This document shows positions 1 through 6,685 of a stretch of DNA of 20,873 bases, piece after piece. The first letter of the stretch is position 1. The number at the start of each line of letters is the position of its first letter. This DNA is from JAGVPT01 sp049578505 (GTDB taxonomy: Bacteria > Bacteroidota > Ignavibacteria > UBA10030 > UBA8401), in NCBI GenBank assembly GCA_049578505.1, contig JBAUMC010000066.1, positions 1-20,873 of the forward strand. Direction: 5' to 3'. The notes beneath the pieces are model-generated. The model was not told where the DNA came from, did no database searches, and was given only the letters and a program-made list of their open reading frames with translations. The position numbers and the translations under genes are program-made.

Positions 1-1358
1 ATCCACTCGAACGTGCAAAGAATTTTCTTGAGGTGCCCCTCGGTTATACACCGGAATTAGCAAGAGAAGAAGCCGAGAGATGTATTCAGTGCAAGAACCC
101 GAAATGCATGGAGGGCTGTCCGGTGAACGTGAAAATTCCGCAATTTATTTTTCACGTTGCGATGGGAAATTTTGATCTTGCGGCAAAAACATTAAAAGAG
201 ACTAATGCTCTCCCTGCGGTGTGCGGCAGGGTTTGTCCACAGGAAGATCAATGCGAAGCGGTGTGTACAATCGGTGCGCGAGTCGAACCGGTTGCCATCG
301 GCAGAATCGAACGATTCGTAGCGGACTGGGAACGGGCATCCGGCAAGGTTTCTCTTCCGCCGATTGCGGAGCCGACGGGAAAGAGAATAGCAATCATTGG
401 TGCCGGCCCCGCCGGATTGACATGCGCAGGAGACCTCGCGAAGCTCGGCCACGCGGTGACGATTTTTGAGGCACTGCACAAACCGGGCGGGGTCCTCGTG
501 TATGGTATCCCTGAATTTCGCCTTCCAAAACAAATTGTTGAAGCGGAAGTAAAGTATCTCGAAAAAATGGGAGTTCAGATTCAATGCGACTTTGTCGTCG
601 GGATGACACGAACCATTGACGAGCTGATGAATGAAGACGGTTTTGATGCAGTCTTCATCGGCACGGGGGCGGGGCTTCCGTATTTCATGGGAATCCCGGG
701 CGAGAACTTGAACGGAGTCTACTCAGCAAATGAATTTCTCACCCGCGTCAATCTTATGAAAGGATTTGAATTTCCGAATCATGCCGATACGCCGGTGCCG
801 ATGGCAAAACACGTTGCAGTTATCGGGGGCGGGAACACGGCGATGGACTCCGCACGAACTGCACGCCGACTGCCGTGGACGGAAAAAGTATACATCGTAT
901 ACCGGCGATCATCCGTCGAAATGCCTGCGCGAAAAGAGGAGATTCATCATGGTGAACAAGAAGGGATAGAGTTTCTCCTTCTCACCAATCCGACCCGTTT
1001 TCTAGGGAGCAACGGCTGGTTGGTTGGAATGGAGTGTCAGAAGATGGGACTTGGCGAAGCCGATGCATCAGGAAGGCGCAAGCCGGTTCCGATAGCCGGA
1101 AGTGAGTTTGTTCTCAATGTCGAAGCAGCTATCGTCGCCACAGGCAACGGCTCAAATCCCCTTATCAATAAAACAACTCCCGGATTGACAACAAACAAGT
1201 ACGGAAATATTATTGCCGACGAAACCGGAAAAACTTCCCGTGAAGGTGTGTGGGCTGGCGGGGATATTGTCATCGGTGCAGCGACGGTGATTAAAGCGAT
1301 GGGCGCCGGAAAAAAAGCCGCTGCCGCAATTCATGAATACGTTCAGTCGAAGAAGTAA
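1..1358 (+). CDS. Glutamate synthase small subunit / NfnB-like FAD-NAD(P) oxidoreductase, 5'-truncated
   Basis: The frame is open to the window edge (first full codon at base 3), so the start lies outside and the GTG at 33 is internal; residues such as RAKNFLEVPLGYT before it are typical of the family. 451 residues are visible, against about 460-475 for the family. In visible numbering, Cys27, 30, 35, 39 and Cys74, 78, 84, 88 fit two [4Fe-4S] clusters. A GxGxxG FAD fold (IIGAGPAGL) lies near 130-140, an NAD(P)H fold (VIGGGNTAMD) near 271-282, and a second FAD segment (GGDIVIGAATVIKAMGAG) close to the C-terminus. In GltD such a subunit passes NADPH electrons to the large GOGAT subunit; in NfnB it takes part in electron bifurcation between ferredoxin, NADH and NADP. 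The sequence alone does not separate the two, and the deciding upstream neighbour is not visible. Family assignment is sure; the exact role is not. Confidence 0.9.
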   Translation, partial: PLERAKNFLEVPLGYTPELAREEAERCIQCKNPKCMEGCPVNVKIPQFIFHVAMGNFDLAAKTLKETNALPAVCGRVCPQEDQCEAVCTIGARVEPVAIGRIERFVADWERASGKVSLPPIAEPTGKRIAIIGAGPAGLTCAGDLAKLGHAVTIFEALHKPGGVLVYGIPEFRLPKQIVEAEVKYLEKMGVQIQCDFVVGMTRTIDELMNEDGFDAVFIGTGAGLPYFMGIPGENLNGVYSANEFLTRVNLMKGFEFPNHADTPVPMAKHVAVIGGGNTAMDSARTARRLPWTEKVYIVYRRSSVEMPARKEEIHHGEQEGIEFLLLTNPTRFLGSNGWLVGMECQKMGLGEADASGRRKPVPIAGSEFVLNVEAAIVATGNGSNPLINKTTPGLTTNKYGNIIADETGKTSREGVWAGGDIVIGAATVIKAMGAGKKAAAAIHEYVQSKK

Positions 1359-1417
1359 TTTCCTCCCCTGCTAATCCTTTTTCCCAAAACAAATATTGTA
1401 TTTGCAGTAAGTGATTC

Positions 1418-1488
1418 ACCGCAAAGGACGCGAAGGATTCCTAGTAGTTTTATAAAACCTTCTTTGCGGCCTTAGCGTTCTTTGCGGT
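1418..1488. repeat. Imperfect inverted repeat of the 'ctttgcgg' intergenic type
   Basis: Left arm 1418-1436 and right arm 1470-1488 are reverse complements over 19 bases with two mismatches, around a 33-base centre. The decamer ttctttgcgg also occurs twice directly, at 1460-1469 and 1478-1487, 18 bases apart. It lies between the end of the flavoprotein gene and its terminator. Its make-up resembles dispersed palindromic intergenic repeats; with one copy here, dispersal cannot be shown. Confidence 0.6.
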
Positions 1489-1530
1489 TAAAGCACAAGA
1501 TTAGTATCAGAAACGGCACTAGAAGAACAA

Positions 1531-1558
1531 AGCCCGGCGTCTAGGAGCCGGGTTTTTT
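1531..1558 (+). terminator. Rho-independent terminator
   Basis: The arms cccggc (1533-1538) and gccggg (1547-1552) form a perfect GC-rich 6-bp stem around an 8-base loop, extended by a G-T and an A-T pair. The stem runs directly into six T (1553-1558). It ends transcription from the flavoprotein gene, 173 bases after its stop, and isolates the MOSC gene. Confidence 0.88.
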
Positions 1559-1641
1559 GTTTATGAAACAATGAAATGTTCTCGTTATATTGTCCTTCGC
1601 CCTCAACTTTTTGTCTCTTAATTTTTGCAACTAAAGCCTTT

Positions 1642-2433
1642 ATGATTCTGAGCGAAATAAATATTTATCCCCTCAAATCGGCGAAGGGAATTTCACTTCA
1701 AACCGCCTACGTTGAGCTGCGCGGAATTCAATTTGACCGGCGTTGGATGGTGGTGGATGAATCCGGCATGTTTTTGTCGCAGCGCGATTTTCCCCGCTTA
1801 GCGCTAGTCTCAACGCGAATTGACAATGAAATTCTGCATGTAAGTGCCTCGGGGATGTCGGCACTCGATCTTCCGATAAAACAGCAGTTTGGCCACGCCG
1901 TGCAAGTTCAGATTCACAGCGATGTTACAAAAGGCGTCTTTGCAGGAGAAGAGGCGAAAAATTGGTTCAGCGATTTTCTTGGAGTGCCGTGTCGCGTTAT
2001 GTTCATGCCGGACGAAATTCTCCGTCCGGTTAATCCCAAATACGCTCGTGACGGCGACATCGTGAGCTTCGCAGACGCATATCCATTGCTCCTGATATCG
2101 GAATCATCGCTCGACGACTTGAATAAAAGGCTTACCGTTCCGGTGCCGATGAACCGATTCCGGCCGAACATTGTCGTTCGTGACTGCGGTGCATATGATG
2201 AGGACCACTGGAAGAAAATTCGAATCGGCAAAATGATCTTTTATGTGGTCAAACCGTGTTCACGCTGTGTGACGCCGACAGTGGATCAGGAAACCGGAGT
2301 TCAGGGGAAAGAGCCGCTGGCCACACTTTCACAATACAGAAAAGTTGACGGACAAGTCTTTTTTGGGCAAAATGCTATTCCTGAAGAAAATGGACCGTTG
2401 CGTATTGGCGATGCAGTTGAAATAGTTGCGTAG
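1642..2433 (+). CDS. MOSC-domain molybdenum-cofactor protein, YcbX/mARC family
   Basis: 263 residues from the ATG at 1642. The frame runs back to 1576, but the extra residues are unrelated to the family and M-ILSEINIYPLKSAKG is the normal MOSC N-terminal beta-barrel opening. The N-terminal domain spans about 1-115 and the MOSC domain about 125-262, with NRFRPNIVV (171-179) and KPCSRCVTPTVDQETG (204-219). Cys206 and Cys209 are the conserved pair, one of which ligates molybdenum in mARC/YcbX. The family reduces N-hydroxylated compounds such as hydroxylaminopurines, taking electrons from partner redox proteins. The C-terminal [2Fe-2S] ferredoxin domain of E. coli YcbX is absent, so it would need a separate electron donor. 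It stands alone after a terminator; no clear Shine-Dalgarno was found. Confidence 0.85.
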   Translation: MILSEINIYPLKSAKGISLQTAYVELRGIQFDRRWMVVDESGMFLSQRDFPRLALVSTRIDNEILHVSASGMSALDLPIKQQFGHAVQVQIHSDVTKGVFAGEEAKNWFSDFLGVPCRVMFMPDEILRPVNPKYARDGDIVSFADAYPLLLISESSLDDLNKRLTVPVPMNRFRPNIVVRDCGAYDEDHWKKIRIGKMIFYVVKPCSRCVTPTVDQETGVQGKEPLATLSQYRKVDGQVFFGQNAIPEENGPLRIGDAVEIVA

Positions 2434-2533
2434 GATGAACCGCCGTTGTGTGAACGTATACATTTGAAACATTAGTAGTCGAAATTCGTTGAAGTAAGTA
2501 CTCATCATTGCAACGGAAAACAGTTCTGCCCCA

Positions 2534-3574
2534 ATGAATTATCTCCAAAAATTGTTTACCCTCGCCATATTGCCGACAATTGCCGTTTCAATTTTGTACT
2601 CCCAGGATAATAATGCAGAGCCTGTTCCTCCGCACCACGTCGAGGGGGGGTTCAGAAATACAGATCCTGATTTTGAGGAACCAGCCTTCACAAAAATGGC
2701 TCCATGGGTAATCGGCAAGCTCGTGAGTTTCTCCTCAAAACCCGTTGCTGACATTCCGCGCATTTACAATGACGGGTCGGCACTAAAACAAGGCAAGCCT
2801 TATACGATTACCTGGGTCGGCCATTCAACATGTCTCATCCAAATTGAAGGCATCAACATTCTCACCGATCCGGTATGGAGTGATAAAATAGGTCCGGTCA
2901 CCTGGCTCGGTGAAGCTCGTGTTTCCGATCCGGGCATTGCCTTGGATAAACTTCCCCCTATCGACATAGTTCTCATTTCGCACAACCACTATGACCACCT
3001 TGATGAGCGAACGATTTTGACCCTCGCCAAAAATCCCAACACGCGGTTCTTTGTTCCACTTCGAGTTCGGAATTGGTTTGAAGACCGGGGCATTTCCAAT
3101 GTCGAGGAATTAGATTGGTGGGAAGGTGTAACATATAAAGGACTGAAAATAATTTGCACCCCTGCTCAGCATTTCTCAGGAAGATGGGTCAGCGATAGAA
3201 ACGCGACCCTGTGGTGCTCCTGGGTCGTGCTAGGGAAGGCAAGGCGTTTGTACTTCGGGGGAGATTCCGGGTACTTCCGCGGCTTCGCTGAAATCGGAAA
3301 GAAGTTTGGTCCGTTCGATCTTACGCTGATTCCTATTGGGGCATACGCGCCGCGGGAGCTGATGAAGCCCGTTCACATGAATCCTGCGGATGCAGTGCAG
3401 GCCTTCGTTGACTTGCGGGGGAAGAAGATGCTTGCGATTCACTGGGGAACATTTAAGCAAACCGACGAACCGTTAGAGGAACCGCCCAAAATACTTCGTG
3501 AGGAGATCAAAAAGCGGCACTTACAGGATGAGAACTTTCTTGTATTCATGATAGGCGAGACACGCGAGTGGTAA
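2534..3574 (+). CDS. Exported metallo-beta-lactamase-fold hydrolase, NAPE-PLD/RomA-like
   Basis: 346 residues. The N-terminus has a lysine at 6 and a hydrophobic stretch at about 7-22, a likely Sec signal peptide or anchor with no lipobox cysteine, so the enzyme probably acts outside the cytoplasm. The metal site is complete: HNHYDH gives His150, His152, Asp154 and His155, with His213, Asp244 and His303 further on. TWVGHSTCLIQIEG (93-106) and LTDPVW (110-115) are typical of the UlaG/NAPE-PLD branch of the superfamily. His281 in KPVHMNP is also conserved there. Relatives hydrolyse phosphodiester or lactone bonds, including N-acyl-phosphatidylethanolamine; the substrate here cannot be read from the sequence. 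It is 100 bases after the MOSC gene and converges on rluE. Confidence 0.85.
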   Translation: MNYLQKLFTLAILPTIAVSILYSQDNNAEPVPPHHVEGGFRNTDPDFEEPAFTKMAPWVIGKLVSFSSKPVADIPRIYNDGSALKQGKPYTITWVGHSTCLIQIEGINILTDPVWSDKIGPVTWLGEARVSDPGIALDKLPPIDIVLISHNHYDHLDERTILTLAKNPNTRFFVPLRVRNWFEDRGISNVEELDWWEGVTYKGLKIICTPAQHFSGRWVSDRNATLWCSWVVLGKARRLYFGGDSGYFRGFAEIGKKFGPFDLTLIPIGAYAPRELMKPVHMNPADAVQAFVDLRGKKMLAIHWGTFKQTDEPLEEPPKILREEIKKRHLQDENFLVFMIGETREW

Positions 3575-3606
3575 ATTTGCCTCCATCGGTTTTAATTTGT
3601 GTCCGA

Positions 3607-4209
3607 TCAAAGTCCCACATAATTCCTCAATTTTTCCCCCTCGTCCTTCGTCAGTCGATGTATTTCGCCGGGGTTTAAGTTACCGAGCGACAGTTCGCCA
3701 ATAGTCGTTCTGACGAGTCGTAGTGTCGGATGGCCTACAGCGGCAGTCATTTTTCTGACTTGCCGAGTGCGTCCCTCGCGCAAAGTAATATTGATCCATG
3801 CCGTTGGAATGTTCTTTCTATAGCGAATACCCGGAACGCGGGGAGGAATTTGGGGCTCCTGTTCAAGTAGATAGGCCTTTACCGGTTTCGTTTTCACCCC
3901 TTGAATGACAACACCCCGATTTAGTTGTTCGATGGTGCCAGGTGAAGGAATTCCCTCCACCTGCACAAGGTATGTGCGTGGGTGCTCGAATTCGGGTTCC
4001 GTTAACCGGTGATTAACCATGTTGTCGTTTGTCAGGAGGAGAAGGCCCTCGCTGTCTATGTCGAGTCTCCCGACGGAGTAAACATCTTTTGGAAATGGAC
4101 CATAGTCCCGCAAAGTTTTCCGGCCGAAGCTATCGGTAAATTGGCATAGTACATCGTACGGCTTGTAAAGAAGATAATAATGCTTTGTATTATAATGTGA
4201 CGCAGGCAA
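3607..4209 (-). CDS. rluE: 23S rRNA pseudouridine synthase, RluE type
   Basis: 200 residues. The RsuA/RluB/RluE/RluF fold is clear: YKPYDVLCQFTDSFGRKTL near 15-33, GRLDIDSEGLLLLTND near 47-62 with the catalytic Asp50, and the C-terminal LREGRTRQVRKMTAAVGHPTLRLVR. There is no N-terminal S4 domain, and the opening and spacing match RluE (217 residues in E. coli), which makes pseudouridine 2457 in 23S rRNA. The start is taken as TTG at 4209 because no ATG or GTG precedes the fold and a stop closes the frame upstream at 4242-4240; no Shine-Dalgarno is seen, so the start is uncertain. It is the last gene of the minus-strand block, 17 bases after the DUF2461 gene, converging on the hydrolase with only 32 bases between. 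Confidence 0.9.
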   Translation of the reverse strand: MPASHYNTKHYYLLYKPYDVLCQFTDSFGRKTLRDYGPFPKDVYSVGRLDIDSEGLLLLTNDNMVNHRLTEPEFEHPRTYLVQVEGIPSPGTIEQLNRGVVIQGVKTKPVKAYLLEQEPQIPPRVPGIRYRKNIPTAWINITLREGRTRQVRKMTAAVGHPTLRLVRTTIGELSLGNLNPGEIHRLTKDEGEKLRNYVGL

Positions 4210-4226
4210 AATGAAGATTGGCAGAT

Positions 4227-4958
4227 TTATTTCATTGCATCATTAAGAAAAGCAACTAGCGGAGTTGCTTCTTCGAACACTTTTGCAATGTCTTTCACAA
4301 ACCCCGCCTTAAGGCATTTGCCCTCTTTCCACTCAACTCCCACAAAAAACTGCTTGAGTTTCAGCCATTCAGCCATAGGATGGTTTGGCTCAAAACCGGT
4401 GGGAACTCGTTGGAGTTTATCGCCATCAATCTTTTTGAATCTCTTTGCGAACCCCCTGTCATTAACAATAGTTAAGAATTCCTTCGGCTTAACTGCGATT
4501 ACCCGGCGGATTTTTTTTAGTTGATCGCCATCGGGCATGTATATTCCGCCCCCCAGGAAAACGCTTCCCGGTTCGATGTGCAGGTAGTATCCCGACCCCT
4601 CGGTTCCCTTTGGCTTTCCCCGCAGGACAAAGTGGGCGGCAACGTGTGTTTTGTAGGGAGTTTTATCTTTACTGAAACGGATATCGCGATAAATCCTAAA
4701 GAGCGATCTTTTAGGATTGACGTCAAAATCCGGAGCAAAAGAGTCGAAATATGGTTGGAGAGAGGATATGAGCGATTGCATAGGGAGCTTAACTTCTTCT
4801 TCATATTCGCTTTTGTGTTTCTCGAACCAGGGTCGGTTGTTGTTTCGTTTCAATCGTCCGAGAAAGGCAAGACCATTTTTTGGGAAACCGACGAAAGGAG
4901 GATAGATGTCAATGTCGATGGGAGGGATATTCAAGGATTTCTCCAAAGTTAATTTCAC
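4227..4958 (-). CDS. DUF2461 family protein (TIGR02453-like)
   Basis: 243 residues from a GTG at 4958. Family hallmarks are present: FLGRLKRNNNRPWFEKHKSEYE at about 32-53, RIYRDIRFSKDKTPYKTHVAAHF at about 88-110, and GYYLHIEPGSVFLGGGIYMPD at about 123-143. The family is widespread, cytoplasmic and has no established biochemical function, so none is assigned. It lacks a signal peptide and membrane segments. It starts 4 bases after the murQ stop, which points to cotranslation, and precedes rluE by 17 bases. The first 20 residues (rich in Ile, Pro and Asp) come before the conserved domain, so a later start cannot be excluded. Confidence 0.85.
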   Translation of the reverse strand: MKLTLEKSLNIPPIDIDIYPPFVGFPKNGLAFLGRLKRNNNRPWFEKHKSEYEEEVKLPMQSLISSLQPYFDSFAPDFDVNPKRSLFRIYRDIRFSKDKTPYKTHVAAHFVLRGKPKGTEGSGYYLHIEPGSVFLGGGIYMPDGDQLKKIRRVIAVKPKEFLTIVNDRGFAKRFKKIDGDKLQRVPTGFEPNHPMAEWLKLKQFFVGVEWKEGKCLKAGFVKDIAKVFEEATPLVAFLNDAMK

Positions 4959-4962
4959 TTAA

Positions 4963-5907
4963 TTAAACATCGGAAATTGCGGAACGCACAAACCCATCGG
5001 CCTTGCGGAGGCGCGCTAGGGCCTCAGCTTTTGAAATTTTGGCTTTTATCATAACCAGGGCGGTTTTAACCTCTCCATCGGCCTTTTGCAGGCAATCGCC
5101 GGCGGCCTCATAACTTATGCCCGTTATTGTCATAACAACTCGTTTTGCCCGCTCTTTAAGCTTTAAGTTGGTTAACTGGAGGTCTATCATCATGTTTTCA
5201 TAAACCTTTCCGAGGCGAATCATCGCGGCCGTGGTGATCATGTTGAGGACCAGTTTCTGGGCTGTCCCCGATTTCATTCTTGTCGACCCCATTACAACCT
5301 CCGGGCCGACCTCCGGACAAATTGCGACATCTATGGCAGCTGCCAATTCTTTAAATTCCGGCGAAAAGAGTTTTTTGCGTGGATTAGTTGTAACATAGAT
5401 TGTTTTTGCACCATGGCCCTTCGCCTCTTTGGTTGCACCTACAACATATGGTGTCTGTAAGCTTGCTGCGATTCCGCAAACCACGTCTTTTTCGTTAACC
5501 CACTTTTTATTGATCTCTCCGGCTCCCCCTTCCTCATCGTCTTCTGCGCCTTCCTGGGCACGGAACATAGCTTTTTCCCCGCCGGCGATCATCCCTTGAA
5601 TCATCTCTGGAGCGACACCGTATGTAGGGGGACATTCGACCGCATCAAGGACCCCAAGCCGTCCACTTGTTCCTGCCCCAACGTAAATCAATCGCCCCCC
5701 TTTTTTGAAAGCGCTGACCACAATTTCAACTGCCTGCGCAATGTAAACGATTTCCTTTTCAACGGCGGATGCAATTCGCTTATCTTCGTCGTTTATTAAT
5801 TTCAAGATTTCTGGTATTGATCGCTTGTCAATATCCATCGTTAACGGATTTCTCTGCTCAGTGGTTAAACTATTTAACCGGTCAAAAAGTTTTGCTTGAG
5901 TGTTCAA
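4963..5907 (-). CDS. murQ: N-acetylmuramic acid 6-phosphate etherase
   Basis: 314 residues. MurQ cleaves the D-lactyl ether of MurNAc 6-phosphate to give GlcNAc 6-phosphate and lactate, during cytoplasmic recycling of cell-wall sugars. The SIS fold is clear: GGRLIYVGAGTSGRLGVLD at about 70-88, ECPPTYG at 91-97, QEGAEDDEEGG at about 118-128, and later GSTRMKSGTAQKLVLNM. Glu91 and the acidic EGAED patch hold the expected catalytic glutamates. The frame stays open to 5985, but that start would overlap rsmG by 68 bases with non-family residues. TTG at 5907 follows a GGTGAT stretch, lies 10 bases after the rsmG stop, and opens with residues like those of other MurQ proteins (LFDRLNSLTTEQRNP). MurQ in this position is unusual, since parA/parB commonly follow rsmG. 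Confidence 0.9.
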   Translation of the reverse strand: MNTQAKLFDRLNSLTTEQRNPLTMDIDKRSIPEILKLINDEDKRIASAVEKEIVYIAQAVEIVVSAFKKGGRLIYVGAGTSGRLGVLDAVECPPTYGVAPEMIQGMIAGGEKAMFRAQEGAEDDEEGGAGEINKKWVNEKDVVCGIAASLQTPYVVGATKEAKGHGAKTIYVTTNPRKKLFSPEFKELAAAIDVAICPEVGPEVVMGSTRMKSGTAQKLVLNMITTAAMIRLGKVYENMMIDLQLTNLKLKERAKRVVMTITGISYEAAGDCLQKADGEVKTALVMIKAKISKAEALARLRKADGFVRSAISDV

Positions 5908-5917
5908 GGTATCACCG

Positions 5918-6637
5918 TCAAATATTCTCGACAATAATAAGCTTTTTATCAAGGCTTTGCACTGCTTCACTTCCCTTAAAAACAAGCTCGATTGAACGAA
6001 TCTTCAGGTCTGGAAACCGTCTCCGGGTTCTTTCAATTTCGGCCTCCGCACTCCCACCTTTCATTGTAATAAGAGCAGATGATTTTGAAACCGTTATTGG
6101 GTCAGACGTCCGAGAAAAATTAATCGGAGCACTATTCTTTTTTAGAAATGGCATCCCCCATTTTACCAGATTCTCGAGCCCAGAAACGGCCCTTGCAATA
6201 ACGGCATCAAAAACATTTTGGTAATCATTCAGCTTGTTGAGGTCCTCAGCTCTGGCACAAATGGCAGTTGCATTTGGCAGCTCGAGTGATGATAGCATTG
6301 CTTGCACAGCCTGGGTCTTTTTTTGGATTGAATCCACCAGAACAAAGGTGACATCCGGTCGAACAATGCTTAAAGGTATACCGGGTAATCCTCCCCCAGT
6401 CCCAAGGTCGAGTATTCTGCCCCCTACCCCGAATTGAACCTTAAATAAGAAAGCAAGCGAAAGCAATATGTGATGCGACCAAACATTCTCCACATCTTTT
6501 CGGGATATCAAATTGATGCTTTTGTTCCATCCGAGCAGGAGATCCACGTAGTGACTTATCTTTCGTAGTTGTATGTCCGTTATTGAAATAGCATTTCTTT
6601 GAGCTAGGGAACGAAGCCAAAGTTCATCATTAGTCAA
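5918..6637 (-). CDS. rsmG: 16S rRNA (guanine527-N7)-methyltransferase
   Basis: 239 residues. RsmG (GidB) uses SAM to make m7G527 in 16S rRNA. WNKSINLISRKD at 37-48 and the SAM-binding loop RILDLGTGGGLPGIPL at 74-89 are diagnostic, followed by FVLVDSIQKKTQAVQ and an ARAEDL stretch. Length is somewhat above the usual 205-240. The start is TTG at 6637: two nearby ATGs are out of frame, and an in-frame stop lies four codons further upstream. A GAAAG about nine bases before it may serve as the ribosome site. It follows mnmG with 48 bases between, and that gap contains a parS-like site. The mnmE-mnmG-rsmG order is the classical near-origin arrangement. Confidence 0.93.
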   Translation of the reverse strand: MTNDELWLRSLAQRNAISITDIQLRKISHYVDLLLGWNKSINLISRKDVENVWSHHILLSLAFLFKVQFGVGGRILDLGTGGGLPGIPLSIVRPDVTFVLVDSIQKKTQAVQAMLSSLELPNATAICARAEDLNKLNDYQNVFDAVIARAVSGLENLVKWGMPFLKKNSAPINFSRTSDPITVSKSSALITMKGGSAEAEIERTRRRFPDLKIRSIELVFKGSEAVQSLDKKLIIVENI

Positions 6638-6658
6638 CGTTTTGATCTTTCATCATTT

Positions 6659-6674
6659 GGTTCCACGTGAAACT
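6659..6674. promoter_or_regulatory. parS-like ParB binding site, copy 1
   Basis: Read on the plus strand the 16 bases are ggttccacgtgaaact, 14 of 16 identical to the bacterial parS sequence tgttccacgtgaaaca, with both deviations at the outer ends and the CACGTG core at 6664-6669 intact. It lies in the mnmG-rsmG gap. The inner 14 bases are identical to the second copy at 8569-8584, in inverted orientation. Bacterial parS is bound by ParB to organise the origin region. Confidence 0.8.
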
Positions 6675-6685
6675 TATTGGAAAGT

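Noticed and set aside
1576..1641. Longer start for the MOSC protein at 1576
   Set aside because: The extra 22 residues are not family-like and begin only 18 bases after the terminator T-run; the ATG at 1642 gives the standard N-terminus.
2486..2516. cgttg/caacg pairing before the hydrolase gene
   Set aside because: Five pairs across about 20 bases is expected by chance.
3585..3607. atcgg/ccgat stem between the converging hydrolase and rluE genes
   Set aside because: The stem has only five pairs around a 13-base loop and no T-run on either side, so it is too weak to call a bidirectional terminator.
4521..4952. 143-codon plus-strand frame opposite the DUF2461 gene
   Set aside because: The minus-strand frame has clear family motifs; this one has none.
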